Source of the DNA: JAKZRT01 sp965247915
Lineage (GTDB): Bacteria; Pseudomonadota; Alphaproteobacteria; Rhodobacterales; Rhodobacteraceae
NCBI GenBank assembly: GCA_965247915.1
Contig: OZ252048.1
Coordinates: 1,364,001 to 1,428,000 of the forward strand
Reading direction: 5' to 3'
DNA: 64,000 nucleotides
How positions within the stretch are numbered: position 1 is the stretch's first letter; the number at the start of each line of letters is the position of its first letter. This document shows positions 43,801-50,802 of the stretch, one piece after another. The position numbers were made by a program, and so were the translations under genes. The notes under the pieces were generated by a model. That model was not told the origin of the DNA and did no database searches. It saw only the letters and a list, made by a program, of their open reading frames with translations.

Positions 43801-44830
43801 ATGCGCCGCCCGACTGGACGAGCTGCACCACGCCGCCGTCGTGTTCATAATAGGTCTCGCCCTGCGCCACTTCGCCCCGACGGACGACGACGGTGCGCCG
43901 CTCGCGAAGTCGCTGGCCGTTTTGCGTGATGGCCCGAAGTTCGAATTGATAGGTCCCGGGTTCGGTGATGGTGATTTTTCGCCGTCCTTCGGCGCGTCCG
44001 ACCAGTTGTTCTGTGCCAATGATTTCGCGTCCATCCTGCAAAACGCCGGCGCGGCGAATGTCGCCTATGGGAATATTTGCGCGTACGGTGACTTCCACCG
44101 GAGCCGTGCCCGCAGTGGGTGCTACGGTAAATCGCAGGCGCGGCGCGTCATCAACGGTTACCGTCCGGGCGGCGCGCGCGCGATTGCCATTATTGCCACG
44201 AAATTCCAGCCTGGCCAGATAACGACCCGGCGCGCGATAGGGATGGGTGAGGGTCTGAAACGGCAAAACCCGTGCCGCCTGCCCATCCGCAAAGCTCAAC
44301 CGTGCGGCGCGCGCCGTGAACGGCAAGCTGTCGCCACCGATCTTGAATGTCGCCGCGTGCGGTGCGTCCCCGCGGGCATTGACGACCACTAAAAGCTCGG
44401 CCGGATTGGCCGGCTTTTTCGGAACTACGGTGATTCGCGCTCTGGACGTGGCCCTTTGACCGTCGGTCGTGATCAGCGTAATCCGCGCGGTAAACCGTCC
44501 AGGGCGCGTATAGCGGTGTTTCGGGCTTGACCTTATCCACCCCCGACCGGTGTGGGCCACGATGACGCCGCTGCCGTCGCCCGGATCAACTTCGACCCGC
44601 GCGATTTCGCCCGAAGGGCGGGTTTCCGCCAGCAAGCGGAATTGAACGTCGAGGGGTGCAGTTCCGCGGGATTGCGAGGCGCTAATGCGAACCGAATATC
44701 CAACTTCGGCCGCGACGGGTTCAGGCAACAGCAATCCGAACAACCCGAAAAACATGGCCAACCAAATACTCGCCAATCCACATCGGAAGCGCGCATTATC
44801 AATGTTTCTCGGTGCTATCGAATCTACCAT
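40814..44830 (-). CDS. PKD-like/RHS-repeat exported protein, N-terminal part ending at an in-frame TAG
   Basis: About 1338 residues. A signal peptide (LASIWLAMFFGLFGLLLPEPVAA) is followed by three PKD/Ig-like repeats, each with a GTAP-type start (SRGTAPLDVQFRLLAE, ARGDAPHAATFKI, TAGTAPVEVTVRA). A unique domain comes next, then a DUF6531-like RHS entry (DPVYLASGEFYETSIDLTDATVGGPGWRLQRTYRS) and many YD repeats (FDYSDTGLLVQVAATSPQGA; YDSAGRISAERLG). It ends RLTSI-TAG, and the same frame continues RNGAEVFSTDFQDDGRSLAVRM, so the full protein was about 2077 residues. The start at 44830 is chosen for the signal peptide; a longer N-terminus is open. Confidence 0.78.
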   Translation of the reverse strand: MVDSIAPRNIDNARFRCGLASIWLAMFFGLFGLLLPEPVAAEVGYSVRISASQSRGTAPLDVQFRLLAETRPSGEIARVEVDPGDGSGVIVAHTGRGWIRSSPKHRYTRPGRFTARITLITTDGQRATSRARITVVPKKPANPAELLVVVNARGDAPHAATFKIGGDSLPFTARAARLSFADGQAARVLPFQTLTHPYRAPGRYLARLEFRGNNGNRARAARTVTVDDAPRLRFTVAPTAGTAPVEVTVRANIPIGDIRRAGVLQDGREIIGTEQLVGRAEGRRKITITEPGTYQFELRAITQNGQRLRERRTVVVRRGEVAQGETYYEHDGGVVQLVQSGGAFEGIMRAPTVDQAVAGYDIGQVFVRGAYADRAYTALRPLNYDDPNSERRRYYEDHAVQVAAGSYKVLSPNCPPQWGDYGFNVSFDPENGQATSISGTVVYKGFMTRAERAFARARQPMPRAGITGRLIWVSEMMAMMRRFGDNSGRPDECVTSDAPEKSRPATFTRISAERAQEIGRENVNNTRDFAQRAYDGFDGPPPDDGTPRLTDPTYGEAPSSEDPVYLASGEFYETSIDLTDATVGGPGWRLQRTYRSQSPVHTCMGHGWVHNYQLALVRDGDGWRYRNENGSHEYFRPLSPGLFQSAGASRLRITADAQIIRMHDGTLYTFVPTTGLADQSRLEHIESPGGARLSFSYDLAGRIVQVRNGAGNAARYSYDDDRGYLIRVEAPDGSAVAFARDADGNLTTKSDLHPVSGDVSSQIRYAYRGSGENIAPELRHNMVQVWLPGGGQQPALDIAYGEDPDSAGFDRVIEQRTGTLVERFAYGRTETADGEMFTTKLSAEGRADEVHFFTAQGRHQRTIYITADLQEIATDLLYDTEGKPAGRRYPDGAALEFSPGPAQGLVVQTRTPATGSDLPPIHWVTSTELVFGLQKAIFGPFVGAVPTTLAEIEEKRRVTRIYDYEEAGSGASQYLIDFGLAADDPALGDVSADGTTDQAAGRLVQEVKHSGGHETEITNYIWNDDGSLSRILRADGSATRFDYSDTGLLVQVAATSPQGAETTEAVYDWDASGGLIGARVGSTGYVGIERDALGRLVKTTRANGQSRSLIYDSAGRISAERLGEQKAAEFAYDGFGRVVEIRRWADEDDPVVETYAYDAFGRVISATDPAGTWSREIDLFGRTSREFMPNGEALTFDYEAERRLISESGLGWRHQHAYDGHGRHVETVTQSGDVISFTYDDGSRPIARTVMRDGKLVNRTLLERDSDGDLIGVSASATDDQQIALPLGGENVSVGVHGPDLFSGSFQRDLMGRITGFRSNDGATWKSQWDSASRLTSI

Positions 44831-45176
44831 TCTTGCGGCCAGTGTATAAGCATGCACAATTTTTTCCACGGTGTTGAATGCGCTGCACGGAGGAATAACT
44901 TCGAAACAATTTGCGCGTACAAGAGCCGTGAATTTCAAGCCATTGCCAGCCTGTTCACGTCTTTGTCCGGATTGCAGGTCACAAGGGGGGATCGGGTTCT
45001 ACAGAGCTTGGTCAGCCGGGGATAATTGTGGCGGACAATGGCACTGAAATCACCAGTGTGGCGATCTTAACAAGGGCTCAGAACTCCGGGATCGACGGTC
45101 ACTACGCCGCGCCGGCAAGAGGCGGCCCGTTACATCATAACCCGCTCATCTATATACGAAATACCAGATTTTAGGG
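44831..45176. other. gene-free stretch upstream of the RHS operon
   Basis: About 345 bp between the RHS start and tRNA-Ala hold no gene that I can support. The promoter of the RHS operon should be here. Base composition is lower in GC than in the surrounding chromosome. Confidence 0.4.
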
Positions 45177-45252
<76 letters not shown>

Positions 45253-45341
45253 ATCCGGTTGCGGGCAAGCGATCGCTCGCCCGCGAGTGTGTAGTAAAGC
45301 GCCGGGGTCAGTTCAAGGAAAAAACCCTGCCGCCGTACGTG

Positions 45342-45692
45342 TTACTCGTCGTCGGCGGCAACGTCGGCGATTTCATCGAGTGAAACTTCGTCGTCGTTAT
45401 CGTCCAGAACATCATCGCCCAGAGCGGCGTCCCCGTCATCGCCGTCATCAATGACGTCATTTTTATCGGCCGCATCCGTCTCATCCGGCGCGGTTTCCTT
45501 TTTCTGGACTTCTTTTTTCTGGACTTCTTTCGGGTCCGGCTTGTCGGCGACCAGAACCCGGCTTTTGTTGCCAGTGTCAAACTCGATCACCTCGCCCGTA
45601 TAGGGGCTGACGATCGGGGTCTTGTTCAGGTCGAAAAACCGGCGTCCGGTGGTCGGGCAAAGGCGTTTGGTACCCCATTCTTCCTTGGGCAT
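45342..45692 (-). CDS. TIGR02300-type (FYDLN acid) protein
   Basis: A 116-residue protein. The conserved N-terminus MPKEEWGTKRLCPTTGRRFFDLNKTPIVSPYTGE is the TIGR02300 signature (FYDLN written FFDLN here). The C-terminus is almost all Asp/Glu/Lys, with the short repeat VQKKE. Members are widespread in alphaproteobacteria and of unknown function. The single cysteine and PYTGE suggest a small zinc-ribbon-like fold without the full set of ligands. The start at 45692 is fixed by family similarity; bases upstream do not fit. Confidence 0.85.
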   Translation of the reverse strand: MPKEEWGTKRLCPTTGRRFFDLNKTPIVSPYTGEVIEFDTGNKSRVLVADKPDPKEVQKKEVQKKETAPDETDAADKNDVIDDGDDGDAALGDDVLDDNDDEVSLDEIADVAADDE

Positions 45693-45853
45693 GAGAGCTC
45701 TCTTCTTGTGGCGCGGCCATGTCTGATAATCGACGCCAACTGCCACATGCCCACGCCGCTGTCAAAGGCTATTCGCACGCGGTACTTTTCCCCGGCGCGG
45801 CGGCGCTGTATGGCGGGCGGCAAGGGCGAAGCCAAGACAGATAGGTCAGTTGC

Positions 45854-46552
45854 ATGGTGAAATTAGCGGTCCCCGGCGATCCGGATATATCGGTTACCCT
45901 GCGCCGGTCGGCGCGGGCGCGGCGGATGTCGCTGCGGGTTTCGAATTTGAGCGGGGATGTTACGCTGACCCTGCCGCGCGGCGTATCGGAAAAGGCGGCG
46001 CGGGGATTTCTGGCGCAAAAGCGCGGTTGGCTGCAAACCACCGTGGCCGAGGTGCCGCCAAGGCTGCGGGTCAGCTTGGGCGGCGCGATACCTTTCCAGG
46101 GTCAGGCGCGCGCTATTGCGGCGTCGCGTGCGCGCGCGGTCGGGCTGTCGCCGGACGGTGCCGATCTGTTGGTGCCCCAGCAGGCCCGGCACCCGGGCCG
46201 CGCGATCAGGGCCTGGTTGCGGGTCATGGCACGCGACGCATTTGCCCAGGCCTCAGACAGATACAGCCGGGTTCTGGGGCGCGACTATGCCGGTCTGACG
46301 CTGCGCGATACCCGGTCGCGGTGGGGGTCGTGTTCGGCCTCGGGCGGGTTGATGTTTTCCTGGCGGCTGATCATGGCGCCGCGCGAGGTGCTGGATTATG
46401 TGGCCGCACACGAGGTCGCGCATCTGGCCGAGATGAACCATGGGCGCGCTTTCTGGACGCTGGTCGGCGACATTTGTCCCGGCTACCCGGACCACCGCGC
46501 CTGGTTGCGGCGCAATGGCGCAGGTCTGCACCGCTGGGATTTCGGCGATTGA
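45854..46552 (+). CDS. YgjP/DUF45-type zinc metalloprotease
   Basis: A 232-residue protein of the YgjP (WLM/DUF45) group. The zinc motif HEVAHLAEMNHG is near residue 180, and the preceding RDTRSRWGSCSASGGLMFSWRLIMAP is the family's most conserved stretch. The N-terminal half (VTLRRSARARRMSLRVS, VTLTLPRG) forms the usual beta domain. No signal peptide, so it is cytoplasmic. The natural substrate is unknown; E. coli YgjP sits in a proteolysis-related context. It is divergent from the TIGR02300 gene. Confidence 0.9.
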   Translation: MVKLAVPGDPDISVTLRRSARARRMSLRVSNLSGDVTLTLPRGVSEKAARGFLAQKRGWLQTTVAEVPPRLRVSLGGAIPFQGQARAIAASRARAVGLSPDGADLLVPQQARHPGRAIRAWLRVMARDAFAQASDRYSRVLGRDYAGLTLRDTRSRWGSCSASGGLMFSWRLIMAPREVLDYVAAHEVAHLAEMNHGRAFWTLVGDICPGYPDHRAWLRRNGAGLHRWDFGD

Positions 46553-46584
46553 CGCGAGGCTATTGGTTGTGACCACAATCGATC

Positions 46585-47244
46585 ATGATCAGCCATTCCC
46601 GCCCGGAAGTGCCCGCAACCGCGCCCACAGCAGCCCACGACCAGCTTTATCGCACCTTGCGCGGGCGCATCATGTACGGCGAACTTGCCCCGGCGACGGC
46701 GCTGACGCTGAGGGGTGTCGGGCGCGATTTCGGCGTGTCGATGACCCCGGTGCGCGAGGCGCTGCGGCGTCTGGTGGCCGAAGGCGCGCTGACGCTTTCA
46801 AGCTCGGGCCGGGTGGCGACGCCAGAACTATCGAACGAGCGGATCGAAGAGCTGGCCTCGATCCGGGCGCTGATCGAACCCGAAATGGCGTCGCGCGCCC
46901 TGCCGCGGGCCCATATGGGGCTGGTGGACCGCCTGCAGGCGATCAATTCGGCGGTGTCCGAGGCCGTGGCCAAACGCGATGCGGTGGCCTATATCCGCGC
47001 CAACCTCGAGTTCCACCGAACGCTTTATCTGCGCGCCCAGTCGCCCGCGATGCTGGCGATTGTCGAAACGGTCTGGCTGCAACTTGGGCCGACCATGCCG
47101 CTGGTCTATGAACGGGCACGGTCGAACGACCCGCCGGTTCAGCACCGGTCTATTCTGGCGGCGCTGCGCGCTGGCGATGAACCAGGTCTTCGACTGGCGG
47201 TGCGCACTGATGTGACGCAAGGATTGCGCCACCTGATCGGTTAG
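46585..47244 (+). CDS. GntR-family regulator, FadR (FCD) subfamily
   Basis: A 219-residue regulator. The winged helix (YRTLRGRIMYGELAPATALTLRGVGRDFGVSMTPVREALRRL, about residues 23-65) is a textbook GntR domain. The all-helical FCD domain follows (ERIEELASIRALIEPEMASRAL, NLEFHRTLYLRAQSPAMLAIVE, QHRSILAALRAGD), with metal-binding His/Asp positions in place. It begins 33 bp after the metalloprotease gene on the same strand. The effector, probably a small carboxylic acid, and target genes are unknown. Confidence 0.9.
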   Translation: MISHSRPEVPATAPTAAHDQLYRTLRGRIMYGELAPATALTLRGVGRDFGVSMTPVREALRRLVAEGALTLSSSGRVATPELSNERIEELASIRALIEPEMASRALPRAHMGLVDRLQAINSAVSEAVAKRDAVAYIRANLEFHRTLYLRAQSPAMLAIVETVWLQLGPTMPLVYERARSNDPPVQHRSILAALRAGDEPGLRLAVRTDVTQGLRHLIG

Positions 47245-47287
47245 ATCTCACCGCCCCCATCAAATTTCCAGAAACACTCCGGGGAGC

Positions 47288-47307
47288 GCGAGGGTCCGGC
47301 CCCTCGC
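47288..47307. terminator. hairpin between convergent gntR and lpdA genes
   Basis: GCGAGGG (47288-47294) and CCCTCGC (47301-47307) form a perfect 7-bp stem with a 6-nt loop between two convergent genes. There is no T run, so if it ends transcription it may act with Rho or simply protect 3' ends. Confidence 0.4.
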
Positions 47308-47344
47308 CTGGGGCGACGCGCGCCAGCGCGGCGCAAACCCTATC

Positions 47345-48733
47345 TCACGCATGGATCGGCCCGTCGCCGCAGGCCAGTGCCGCCTCGCGTACCGCCTCGG
47401 AATAGGTCGGATGGGCGTGGCAGGTTAGCGCCACGTCCTCGGCTGTGGCGCCAAACTCCATCGCCACGCAGATCTCGTGGATCAGCTCGCCGGCGGCAGG
47501 CCCGATGATATGCGCGCCCAGCACCCGGTCGGTCTCCGAGCAAGCCAGCAGCTTCACAAAACCATCGCCCGCGAAATTGGCCTTGGCGCGGCCGTTGCCC
47601 ATGAACGAAAACTTGCCGATTTTATAGGCCCGGTCGGCGGCTTTCAGAGTTTCTTCGGTCTCGCCCACGCTTGCCACTTCGGGGGCGGTATAGATCACGC
47701 TTGGAATGACGCCATAGTTTACGTGCCCGGTCTTGCCGGCGATTACCTCGGCCACCGCCATGCCTTCGTCTTCGGCCTTGTGCGCCAGCATCGGGCCGTT
47801 GATCGCGTCGCCGATGGCATAGATGCCCGGTTGCGATGTTGCCCAATGCGCGTCGGTCTCGATCGCTCCGCCCTTGGCCCGCGCAACGCCGAGCGGCTCC
47901 AGACCTAGACCGTCGGTAAAGGGGCGGCGACCGGTGGCGACCAGCACCGTGTCGGCCGCGATCACGGCGTCTCTGTCGTCCTTCTTCAGCATGTAATGCA
48001 CTTTGGCTTTGGTCTTGGTCGCCTCGACTTTCTGGACCGCGGCACCCAGAATGAACTTCAGGCCCTGGCGTTTCAGAAGTCTCTGAAACGTCTTGGAAAC
48101 CTCGCCGTCCATGCCCGGTGTGATCGTGTCGAGAAATTCCACGACCGTCACTTCGGAGCTGAGCCGCGCGTAGACCGAGCCAAGCTCGAGCCCGATCACG
48201 CCAGCGCCGATCACCACCAAGTGACCCGGAACCTTGTCGAGCACCAGCGCGCCGGTCGATGTCACCACAACCTTTTCGTCAACTTCGACGCCGGGCAGGT
48301 CCGAGGCCTCGGACCCGCTGGCGATAACGATATTCCTGGCCTCATGCACCGCGTCCCCGACCTTGACCTTGCCGGCCCCGGGGATCGAAGCCCAGCCTTT
48401 GATCCAATCTATCTTGTTCTTTTTGAAAAGAAATTCTATGCCTTTGGTGTTTTGCCCAATGACATCGTCCTTATAGGCCAGCATCCGCGCCCAATCGACC
48501 ATAGGGTCCGCACCGATCAGCCCCATCTTCTCGAAGTTGACCTGCGCTTCGTGCAGCGAATGGGAGGCATGCAACAGCGCCTTTGACGGGATGCAACCCA
48601 CGTTCAGGCAGGTGCCGCCCAGAGTTTCGCGGCCCTCGACGCAAGCCGTTTTCAGCCCCAGCTGGGCACAGCGGATGGCGCAGACATAGCCGCCGGGACC
48701 GGCGCCGATTACAATCACATCATAGCGCGCCAT
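47345..48733 (-). CDS. lpdA: dihydrolipoyl dehydrogenase (E3)
   Basis: A 462-residue flavoprotein that reoxidises lipoyl groups with NAD in 2-oxo acid dehydrogenase complexes. FAD motif VIVIGAGPGGYVCAIRCAQLG, redox disulfide GGTCLNVGCIPSK (C42 and C47), NAD motif VVIGAGVIGLELGSVYARLS, and the catalytic His-Glu in CHAHPTYSEAV. It is the last gene of the odhA-odhB-MAPEG-lpdA set, so its main partner should be 2-oxoglutarate dehydrogenase. Length and all active residues are normal. Confidence 0.96.
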   Translation of the reverse strand: MARYDVIVIGAGPGGYVCAIRCAQLGLKTACVEGRETLGGTCLNVGCIPSKALLHASHSLHEAQVNFEKMGLIGADPMVDWARMLAYKDDVIGQNTKGIEFLFKKNKIDWIKGWASIPGAGKVKVGDAVHEARNIVIASGSEASDLPGVEVDEKVVVTSTGALVLDKVPGHLVVIGAGVIGLELGSVYARLSSEVTVVEFLDTITPGMDGEVSKTFQRLLKRQGLKFILGAAVQKVEATKTKAKVHYMLKKDDRDAVIAADTVLVATGRRPFTDGLGLEPLGVARAKGGAIETDAHWATSQPGIYAIGDAINGPMLAHKAEDEGMAVAEVIAGKTGHVNYGVIPSVIYTAPEVASVGETEETLKAADRAYKIGKFSFMGNGRAKANFAGDGFVKLLACSETDRVLGAHIIGPAAGELIHEICVAMEFGATAEDVALTCHAHPTYSEAVREAALACGDGPIHA

Positions 48734-48815
48734 TGGAAAATCCTTCGATTTGGGATGGCGGCACCGGGTCGGTATCGCCGCGAATATCTAGTGAGTTCCA
48801 GGTCATGCCGTTGCC

Positions 48816-49205
48816 TCAGACCGCCAGCGCATAAAGCGCCAGCGTGGCGAGAAAACCGCCGAGCCAAAGCGCCGTCCGCAGCCCGGTGATGCCGAATGCA
48901 TAGGCCGGAAAATAAAGCACGCGGGCGATCAGAAAGACTTGGGACGCGAGCAGGCTCTTGCCCGAAAAGCGGTCGGTCAGGCCCAGGATCAGGATCGGCA
49001 CGGCGACCAGCACCAGCGCGGTGACCGAATTGGCCAGCGCCCGATCGACCCGGGCCAGCATACGCGGCAATTCGCGCTTCTCGTCCCGCGCCGAGAATAT
49101 ATACCCCATGCCCATCTGCGCGGTCATGCCGGTGGTCTTGAGCCCCAGCACCAGGGCCACGATCAGCCCGTAGAGGGTGAGGATGGTCAATTCAGAGGCG
49201 AGCAT
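48816..49205 (-). CDS. MAPEG-family membrane protein
   Basis: A 129-residue protein with four membrane helices (ELTILTLYGLIVALVLGL, ANSVTALVLVAVPILILGL, ASQVFLIARVLYFPAYAFG, ALWLGGFLATLALYAL). The segment MGYIFSARDEKRELPRMLARVDRALANS and RVLYFPAYAFGI match the MAPEG glutathione-transferase-like family. Members with this architecture are common between odhB and lpdA in roseobacters. Enzymatic activity is not established for this bacterial type. It is probably cotranscribed with the genes on either side. Confidence 0.85.
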   Translation of the reverse strand: MLASELTILTLYGLIVALVLGLKTTGMTAQMGMGYIFSARDEKRELPRMLARVDRALANSVTALVLVAVPILILGLTDRFSGKSLLASQVFLIARVLYFPAYAFGITGLRTALWLGGFLATLALYALAV

Positions 49206-49254
49206 TTCGGTCTCCCGGTTACACGATCCCGGATCAAGTCCATGGCCACGGTGG

Positions 49255-50802
49255 TCACAAATCCATCAACAGACGCCGCGGGTCTTCCAGCGCCTTTTTG
49301 ACGCGCACCAGGAAAGTTACCGCGCCTTTGCCGTCGACGATACGGTGATCGTAGCTCATCGCAAGATACATCATCGGCCGGATCACCACCTGACCGCCCA
49401 CAGCCATGGGCCTGTCCTGGATCTTGTGCATGCCCAGGATGCCCGACTGCGGCGGGTTCAGGATCGGGCTGGACATCAGCGAACCGTAGACGCCGCCGTT
49501 CGAGATGGTGAACGACCCGCCCTGCATTTCGGCCATCGAAAGTTTGCCATCGCGGGCGCGCAGGCCCAGTTCGGATATTTTCTTCTCGATCGCGGCAAAG
49601 CCCATCGCGTCGGCGTTGCGGACCACCGGCACCACGAGGCCACTGGGCGTGCCGACGGCCACGCCCATGTGGACGAAGTTCTTGTAGACCACGTCCGTCC
49701 CGTCGATCTCGGCGTTCACTTCGGGAACTTCCTTCAGCGCATGGCAACAGGCACGCACGAAAAATGACATGAAGCCCAGCTTCACGCCGTGTTTTTTCAG
49801 AAAAAGCTCTTTGTATTCGTTGCGCAAATCCATGATCGGACCCATGTCGGCCTCGTTGAAGGTCGTGAGCATCGCGGCGGTGTTTTGTGCATCTTTCAGC
49901 CGCCGCGCGATGGTCTGGCGCAGCCGGGTCATTTTCACCCGTTCCTCGCGCGCCGCGTCATCGGCCGCGACCGGGGCGCGGGGCATGGGCACAGGTGCGG
50001 CTTCGGGGGCCGGGACCGTGACCGCGCCCGCCTTGGCGACATCTTCTTTCATGATGCGCCCGTCTTTGCCGGTGCCTTTGATGCTGGCGGGATCGATGCC
50101 TTTTTCGGCCATCATCTTTTCGGCAGAGGGCGCGTTTTTCACACCCCCCGAGGTGGTCGCTGCCGCCGGCGCCAACGCCGTCGCCGCCGAGGCGGGCGAG
50201 GCCGCGGCCCCAGCACCGCCGGTGATCACCGCAAGCTTGCCGCCAGCCTCAACCGTTGCGCCTTCGGCGGCCAGAACCTGCGATAGGGTTCCGGCGGCGG
50301 GGGCCGGCACTTCGACCGAAACCTTGTCGGTTTCCAGTTCGCACAGCATCTCGTCCACGGCCACCGCGTCGCCGGGTTTCTTGAACCAACTGACAACCGT
50401 CGCCTCGGTCACGCTTTCGCCAAGCGCCGGGACCATGACGTCTATGGTTTCATCTGCCGCGGCATCCGGCGCGGCCTCGCTTGGCGCTTGCGGCGCAGTC
50501 TCGGCCGGAGCGGGTTCGGATTTTTCTTCGACCTTGACCTCTGCGGGCGCTGTGGCACCCGCGCTTTCGGCTATCGAGGCCAGCAGGGCATCGACCCCCA
50601 CGGTCGATCCCTCGGCGGCGACGATCTCAGCCAGGTTTCCCGCGACCGGCGCGGGCACCTCGACCGTCACCTTGTCGGTTTCCAGCTCGCACAGCATTTC
50701 GTCGGCAGCGACAGCATCGCCGGGTTTCTTGAACCATGTGGCAACGGTCGCCTCGGTAACGCTTTCGCCAAGGGTCGGAACACGGACTTCGACAGACATC
50801 AT
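49255..50802 (-). CDS. odhB: 2-oxoglutarate dehydrogenase E2 (dihydrolipoyl succinyltransferase) with two lipoyl domains
   Basis: A 515-residue E2 that transfers succinyl groups to CoA. Two lipoyl domains are present, with the lipoylated lysine in ELETDKV at about K44 and K160. The two copies are nearly identical around this site (ESVTEATV..WFKKPGDAVA.DEMLCELETDKV.VEVPAP). An Ala/Pro linker, an E3/E1-binding domain (NAPSAEKMMAEKGIDPASIKGTGKDGRIMKEDV) and the catalytic core with SYDHRIVDGKGAV follow. E. coli SucB has only one lipoyl domain. The start overlaps the odhA stop by 4 bp (ATGA). Confidence 0.95.
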   Translation of the reverse strand: MMSVEVRVPTLGESVTEATVATWFKKPGDAVAADEMLCELETDKVTVEVPAPVAGNLAEIVAAEGSTVGVDALLASIAESAGATAPAEVKVEEKSEPAPAETAPQAPSEAAPDAAADETIDVMVPALGESVTEATVVSWFKKPGDAVAVDEMLCELETDKVSVEVPAPAAGTLSQVLAAEGATVEAGGKLAVITGGAGAAASPASAATALAPAAATTSGGVKNAPSAEKMMAEKGIDPASIKGTGKDGRIMKEDVAKAGAVTVPAPEAAPVPMPRAPVAADDAAREERVKMTRLRQTIARRLKDAQNTAAMLTTFNEADMGPIMDLRNEYKELFLKKHGVKLGFMSFFVRACCHALKEVPEVNAEIDGTDVVYKNFVHMGVAVGTPSGLVVPVVRNADAMGFAAIEKKISELGLRARDGKLSMAEMQGGSFTISNGGVYGSLMSSPILNPPQSGILGMHKIQDRPMAVGGQVVIRPMMYLAMSYDHRIVDGKGAVTFLVRVKKALEDPRRLLMDL

